This document shows, in pieces, positions 21,957 through 24,359 of a stretch of 24,359 bases of DNA. The DNA lies in the IMG/VR virus record IMGVR_UViG_3300027777_000144, positions 1 through 24,359 of that record; one strand, written 5' to 3'. How positions within the stretch are numbered: the stretch's first letter is position 1; the number at the start of each line of letters is the position of its first letter. A model generated the notes under the pieces. The model did not search any database, was not told where the DNA came from, and saw nothing but the letters and a program-made list of their open reading frames with translations. The translations under genes and the position numbers were made by a program. The DNA is from a virus.

Positions 21957-22677
21957 ATTCGTATGGATAGCCTTCAGAAGATAATGCACTTGCTTTAACT
22001 TTTTTAGATATAAGCTCGTAATCACCGTTCAAAGTATTTTCGCCATGATTTTTGGCATAAGTTCTACTTGTAGTAACCCAATCTCCTTGATTTAAGTCTT
22101 TTACACCTTTAGGTACTGCTCTATATATTTCTACCATGCGATCAGGATTTCCCTTGGCTCTATATGCAGCAGAAAACCATTCTGAATCAATTTTTGGATC
22201 GCCAATACCATATAAACGAATACCTTTTGAACCATAAACATCTTCAGGCATTATTGTTCCAAGATTATCTAAAGTTCCACCATATTCTTTAGCATTTGGG
22301 GCTACATGAGAACCACGATATTCATTTGGATCGGTGGCGTAATGTAGTCCACCAGTTTTAGCCATGTAATTTTCAACCATTTGCGCTGCTTTTGGTGCGC
22401 CAGCCCTTAATGCCATCGCATAAGCTGGAACTGCCATAGCACCAATACCTACAGCTTCACCTGTATTCTTACCTTGTGCATAAGCATCATAATTAGGGTC
22501 TGTAATTGGGTTTTTGGGTTGCATGGAATCTGCACCCGTAGCACCCTCAAGGAATCCAGTAGCGTAACCTGCTTGGCGTGGCTTTGTTAAGCCAATTTGC
22601 ATTTGTGGATAACCTGTATAAGCTTGTTCCCCATCATTTAGACGAAGAAAATCAGCAAGCTTATCAGTCCAAGACAT
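21940..22677 (-). CDS. Protein with C-terminal ADP-ribosyltransferase-like domain (245 aa)
   Basis: A 245-aa protein. The N-terminal half is Gly/Ala-rich (GYATGFLEGATGADSMQPKN, then GEAVGIGAMAVPAYAMALRA), with a possible amphipathic or membrane-associated run at about residues 75-92. The C-terminal domain has VEIYRAVPKGVKDLNQGDWV (182-201), then TTSRTYAKNHG, and ends YEFGYNE. This arrangement matches the R-S-E layout of ADP-ribosyltransferases: Arg 186 in the YRAV strand, Ser 204 in a T-T-S strand, and a late Glu 240 in Y-E-F-G-Y. Phage proteins with this domain are known among polyvalent and injected proteins, and may modify host targets early in infection. The assignment is by motif only. 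It follows its neighbour without a gap (stop 22680-22678, ATG at 22677). Confidence 0.6.
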   Translation of the reverse strand: MSWTDKLADFLRLNDGEQAYTGYPQMQIGLTKPRQAGYATGFLEGATGADSMQPKNPITDPNYDAYAQGKNTGEAVGIGAMAVPAYAMALRAGAPKAAQMVENYMAKTGGLHYATDPNEYRGSHVAPNAKEYGGTLDNLGTIMPEDVYGSKGIRLYGIGDPKIDSEWFSAAYRAKGNPDRMVEIYRAVPKGVKDLNQGDWVTTSRTYAKNHGENTLNGDYELISKKVKASALSSEGYPYEFGYNE

Positions 22678-22827
22678 TTACTTAACTTCTTTATCCAAGT
22701 CTTTCAACTTGTTAGCAATCATCTTCCTACGGGCTATGCGGTCAGCTTGTTGTTTTTCAAAGGTAGTTTCTTTATGCTCACGCAACATAGCATTTTCTTT
22801 TGGGTATTTACGATCCATGTGTTTCAT
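22678..22827 (-). CDS. Small basic helical protein (49 aa)
   Basis: A 49-aa frame beginning MKHMDRKYPKENAMLREHKE and ending in a Lys-rich helix (RRKMIANKLKDLDKEVK). The ATG at 22827 overlaps the upstream stop in an ATGA, and its stop abuts the next ATG, so it is embedded in the operon. A second in-frame ATG at 22818 is possible. The composition suggests a helical nucleic-acid- or protein-binding peptide, but no family is recognised. Confidence 0.6.
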   Translation of the reverse strand: MKHMDRKYPKENAMLREHKETTFEKQQADRIARRKMIANKLKDLDKEVK

Positions 22828-23009
22828 TCTTTTTCGCCAATGTACTTGTCATATTGAGATTCAAGCTTGGCTTTACGGCTGCCTTTAGCGTATTCACGCT
22901 CAGTATTGAGGGCAATAGCAACTGCTTGCTTTTTAGGGCGGCCAGCTTTTTCTTCGGCTTTGATGTTTTTACCGACTGATTCGGCTGATCCTGATTTATC
23001 GAGTGGCAT
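22824..23009 (-). CDS. Small basic phage protein, KKQAVAIAL type (61 aa)
   Basis: A 61-aa basic protein beginning MPLDKSGSAESVGKNIKAEE, then GRPKKQAVAIALNTEREYAK. The pattern SVGKNI-x-x-E-x-x-x-x-x-P-x-K-Q-A-V-A-I-A-L is one I know from many small phage proteins, often near terminase genes; function is not established. It lies one base after the stop of the 23011-23370 gene and overlaps the next by 4 bases. Confidence 0.75.
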   Translation of the reverse strand: MPLDKSGSAESVGKNIKAEEKAGRPKKQAVAIALNTEREYAKGSRKAKLESQYDKYIGEKE

Positions 23010-23010
23010 A

Positions 23011-23370
23011 TTAACCTTTGAATTTAAGTAGGTAGATGGTGGTATCGATCTCTTGGGCGATGTTATCGATTAGCTGAACGATCTCTGAATCCATCGGCAG
23101 ATCGGCTCTAGCGTCTTTTACAAAAGATTGTAAGGATTGTAGGTATGCCAGCGGTTCTTTAGGTTGGTGATAAGTAGCAGGAAACTGGGTGATTTGACCG
23201 TATATACCAAAGTAGCACTCGGCCAACTGGTCTGTCAAATCAATAATATTGGAATAAAATTTTCCAAGGGTTTTGTGTTTTGCGTAAGATTTGGTAGCCC
23301 AATGAAAAAAATGTGTATTTGTGCCTGAATGTAGCAATGTTGCTAGAAATAAAGCCATTGATTTTTCCAT
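23011..23370 (-). CDS. Ferritin/Dps-like helical protein (119 aa)
   Basis: A 119-aa all-helical protein. The N-terminal helices read MALFLATLLHSGTNTHFFHW, then ATKSYAKHKTLGKFYSNIID and LTDQLAECYFGIYGQ. The spacing H-x-x-H-W ... H ... Y-x-x-I-x-x-x-x-D-x-L-A-E (His 20, His 23, Trp 24, His 32, Asp 47, Glu 51) recalls the first helical pair of Dps and small ferritin-like proteins. It is shorter than bacterial Dps (about 160 aa), so a full ferroxidase shell is not assured. Similar short phage proteins are annotated as DUF5856, if I remember correctly. It may bind a metal or DNA. Confidence 0.55.
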   Translation of the reverse strand: MEKSMALFLATLLHSGTNTHFFHWATKSYAKHKTLGKFYSNIIDLTDQLAECYFGIYGQITQFPATYHQPKEPLAYLQSLQSFVKDARADLPMDSEIVQLIDNIAQEIDTTIYLLKFKG

Positions 23371-23372
23371 AA

Positions 23373-23389
23373 AACGCTCCTTTTGCGTT
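23373..23389 (-). promoter_or_regulatory. Ribosome-site hairpin before the ferritin-like gene
   Basis: On the minus strand AACGC-AAAAGGA-GCGTT forms a 5-bp stem whose loop and 3' arm contain the AAGGAG ribosome site, six bases before the ATG at 23370. It could modulate translation. Confidence 0.3.
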
Positions 23390-23392
23390 ATT

Positions 23393-23677
23393 TTATAACA
23401 CTTTTCTTGTAATTCCTAATGCTCTTATTGCTGCTTCAACACTATCTACACGGCTAATTGCGCCACCTTTCCACTTGCCTAAAAAGTCTAATTGGTCAGG
23501 TGTAAATTTTGCTTTGGCATCTCGCTTAATTTCCATTAAGACTGTTTCATTTGCATAACCCACCAAAAGGTCAGGGCATCCATGCTTCATTGCCGCTAAA
23601 GAAACAACAGTAGCCCCTGCTTCACGCAATGCTTTGACGATTTCTTTATGGTTAGTATCAATCCTAGCGTATGTCAT
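23393..23677 (-). CDS. VRR-NUC-type nuclease (94 aa)
   Basis: A 94-aa PD-(D/E)xK nuclease of the small stand-alone VRR-NUC type. Residues 33-41 give GCPDLLVGY with Asp 36, and 47-53 give LMEIKRD with the catalytic Glu 49 and Lys 51. A later FTPDQLDFL supplies the usual Q-L helix. An upstream Glu in the first helix (Glu 12 or 20) completes the site. It probably cleaves branched or flap DNA during replication or recombination. It is the first gene of the minus-strand series, facing the plus-strand phosphoesterase gene across 57 bases. Confidence 0.85.
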   Translation of the reverse strand: MTYARIDTNHKEIVKALREAGATVVSLAAMKHGCPDLLVGYANETVLMEIKRDAKAKFTPDQLDFLGKWKGGAISRVDSVEAAIRALGITRKVL

Positions 23678-23734
23678 TGATTTTCCATTAAAATAGATTA
23701 GTATTGGCTAACTTTACCATTATAAAGGTTATAT
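23678..23734. promoter_or_regulatory. Divergent intergenic region
   Basis: The 57 bases between two divergent genes must hold at least part of both transcription starts. A perfect TATAAT lies on the minus strand (23724-23719), but no good -35 is seen at the usual distance. No convincing promoter is seen on the plus strand; the AAAGG at 23724-23728 serves as its ribosome site. Confidence 0.3.
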
Positions 23735-24359
23735 ATGGCTGGATTTTATCTGACGGATGAACAGTTTATAGATGAGTGGAAAAAAATAGGTTCACCACTA
23801 TCTTTTGCCAAAATCCATGCCATGTCTGAAAGAGCAGTATATAACCGCAGACGATCAATAGAAACAAGACTTCAAATATCCCTTCCCAGCTTTAAAGATC
23901 AACGAGTAAACGATTATAAAAAGACAGAACAGACTGTTGGTAATACCCGTAGGGGTATGGAATTAGAAAAAGGTCGTGTCATCGTGTTTTCAGATGCCCA
24001 CTTTTGGCCTGACCAAACTACTACAGCGTTTAAAGCGTTACTTGAAATGATTAAAGAATATAAGCCTACTGCCATTGTGTGTAATGGGGATGCGCTAGAC
24101 GGGGCTTCAATTAGCAGATTTCCCCGTCAAGATTGGGGGGCGTTACCTACCGTTAAAGAAGAACTTGAAGCTTGTCAGCATTTTTTAGGTGAAATTGAAA
24201 GCGTGGCTAAAGGTGCTAAATTGTTTTGGCCTTTAGGTAATCACGATGCTAGGCTTGAAATGCGGATCATAGAGAACTTACCAGCCTTTGAGGGTATGAG
24301 GGGTACAACTTTGAAAGAATACTTCCCTGCGTGGCTTCCTTGCTGGTCATTTTGGGTTA
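23735..24359 (+). CDS. HTH plus metallophosphoesterase protein, N-terminal part (runs off right edge)
   Basis: The only plus-strand gene; 208 codons are visible before the window ends. Residues about 20-45 (SPLSFAKIHAMSERAVYNRR) look like a helix-turn-helix. From residue 81 a calcineurin-like metallophosphoesterase domain starts: VIVFSDAHF (Asp 87, His 89), CNGDALDG (Asp 119), and PLGNHDAR (Asn 169, His 170, Asp 171). These are the D-x-H, G-D-x-x-D-like and G-N-H-D motifs that bind two metal ions, so the enzyme should be active on a phosphoester, possibly DNA ends or a nucleotide. The missing C-terminus should carry the last His motifs. AAAGG sits six bases before the ATG. The direction suggests the start of another operon. 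Confidence 0.88.
   Translation, partial: MAGFYLTDEQFIDEWKKIGSPLSFAKIHAMSERAVYNRRRSIETRLQISLPSFKDQRVNDYKKTEQTVGNTRRGMELEKGRVIVFSDAHFWPDQTTTAFKALLEMIKEYKPTAIVCNGDALDGASISRFPRQDWGALPTVKEELEACQHFLGEIESVAKGAKLFWPLGNHDARLEMRIIENLPAFEGMRGTTLKEYFPAWLPCWSFWV

Overview
The window is a piece of a tailed double-stranded DNA phage genome with a podovirus-like structural module. It is moderately AT-rich, and nearly every gene is tightly packed on the minus strand. The gene families and sequence style resemble uncultured aquatic or freshwater phages of Proteobacteria. The host cannot be fixed from this sequence. There is no rRNA, tRNA, CRISPR array or insertion sequence.

Reading in the direction of transcription (right to left on the minus strand), the right end starts with small early or packaging-associated genes: a VRR-NUC-type nuclease (23393-23677), a ferritin/Dps-like small protein (23011-23370), two small basic proteins, and a protein whose C-terminus looks like an ADP-ribosyltransferase (21940-22677). 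The packaging and head module follows: probable small terminase, large terminase, a 100-aa structural protein and a P22-like portal. An 849-aa tail fibre with a small fibre-associated gene is inserted after the portal. Then come several small genes, a glycosyltransferase-like gene, a zinc-finger-like protein, the scaffold, the major capsid protein and a 97-aa probable decoration protein. A strong terminator at 10274-10305 closes the head block. The tail module runs from 10233 to 517: a coiled-coil protein, an adaptor/gp4-like protein, a large tail protein, a GNAT acetyltransferase, three or four probable ejection (internal virion) proteins, a second fibre, two tandem paralogous fibre-tip proteins, a small accessory protein and the start of another fibre-tip-like gene that leaves the window. 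On the plus strand, a divergent HTH plus metallophosphoesterase gene begins at 23735 and runs off the right edge.

The most striking feature is in the major capsid gene, which is split by a 237-nt group I intron (11467-11703). Exon 1 (11704-11861) encodes the conserved N-terminus and exon 2 (10647-11466) the rest. Joining them restores one 325-aa reading frame across the conserved capsid motif. P1 to P9.2 of a group I ribozyme can be drawn by hand, including a U-G pair at the 5' splice site and a terminal G. No homing endonuclease is present. Other points of interest are a probable AUU start codon in the glycosyltransferase gene, a 44-aa fibre repeat kept identical despite heavy synonymous divergence, and a small beta-rich module shared by two different tail proteins. 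Five neighbouring gene pairs use TAATG one-base overlaps and two use ATGA overlaps, so translation is probably coupled along the module.
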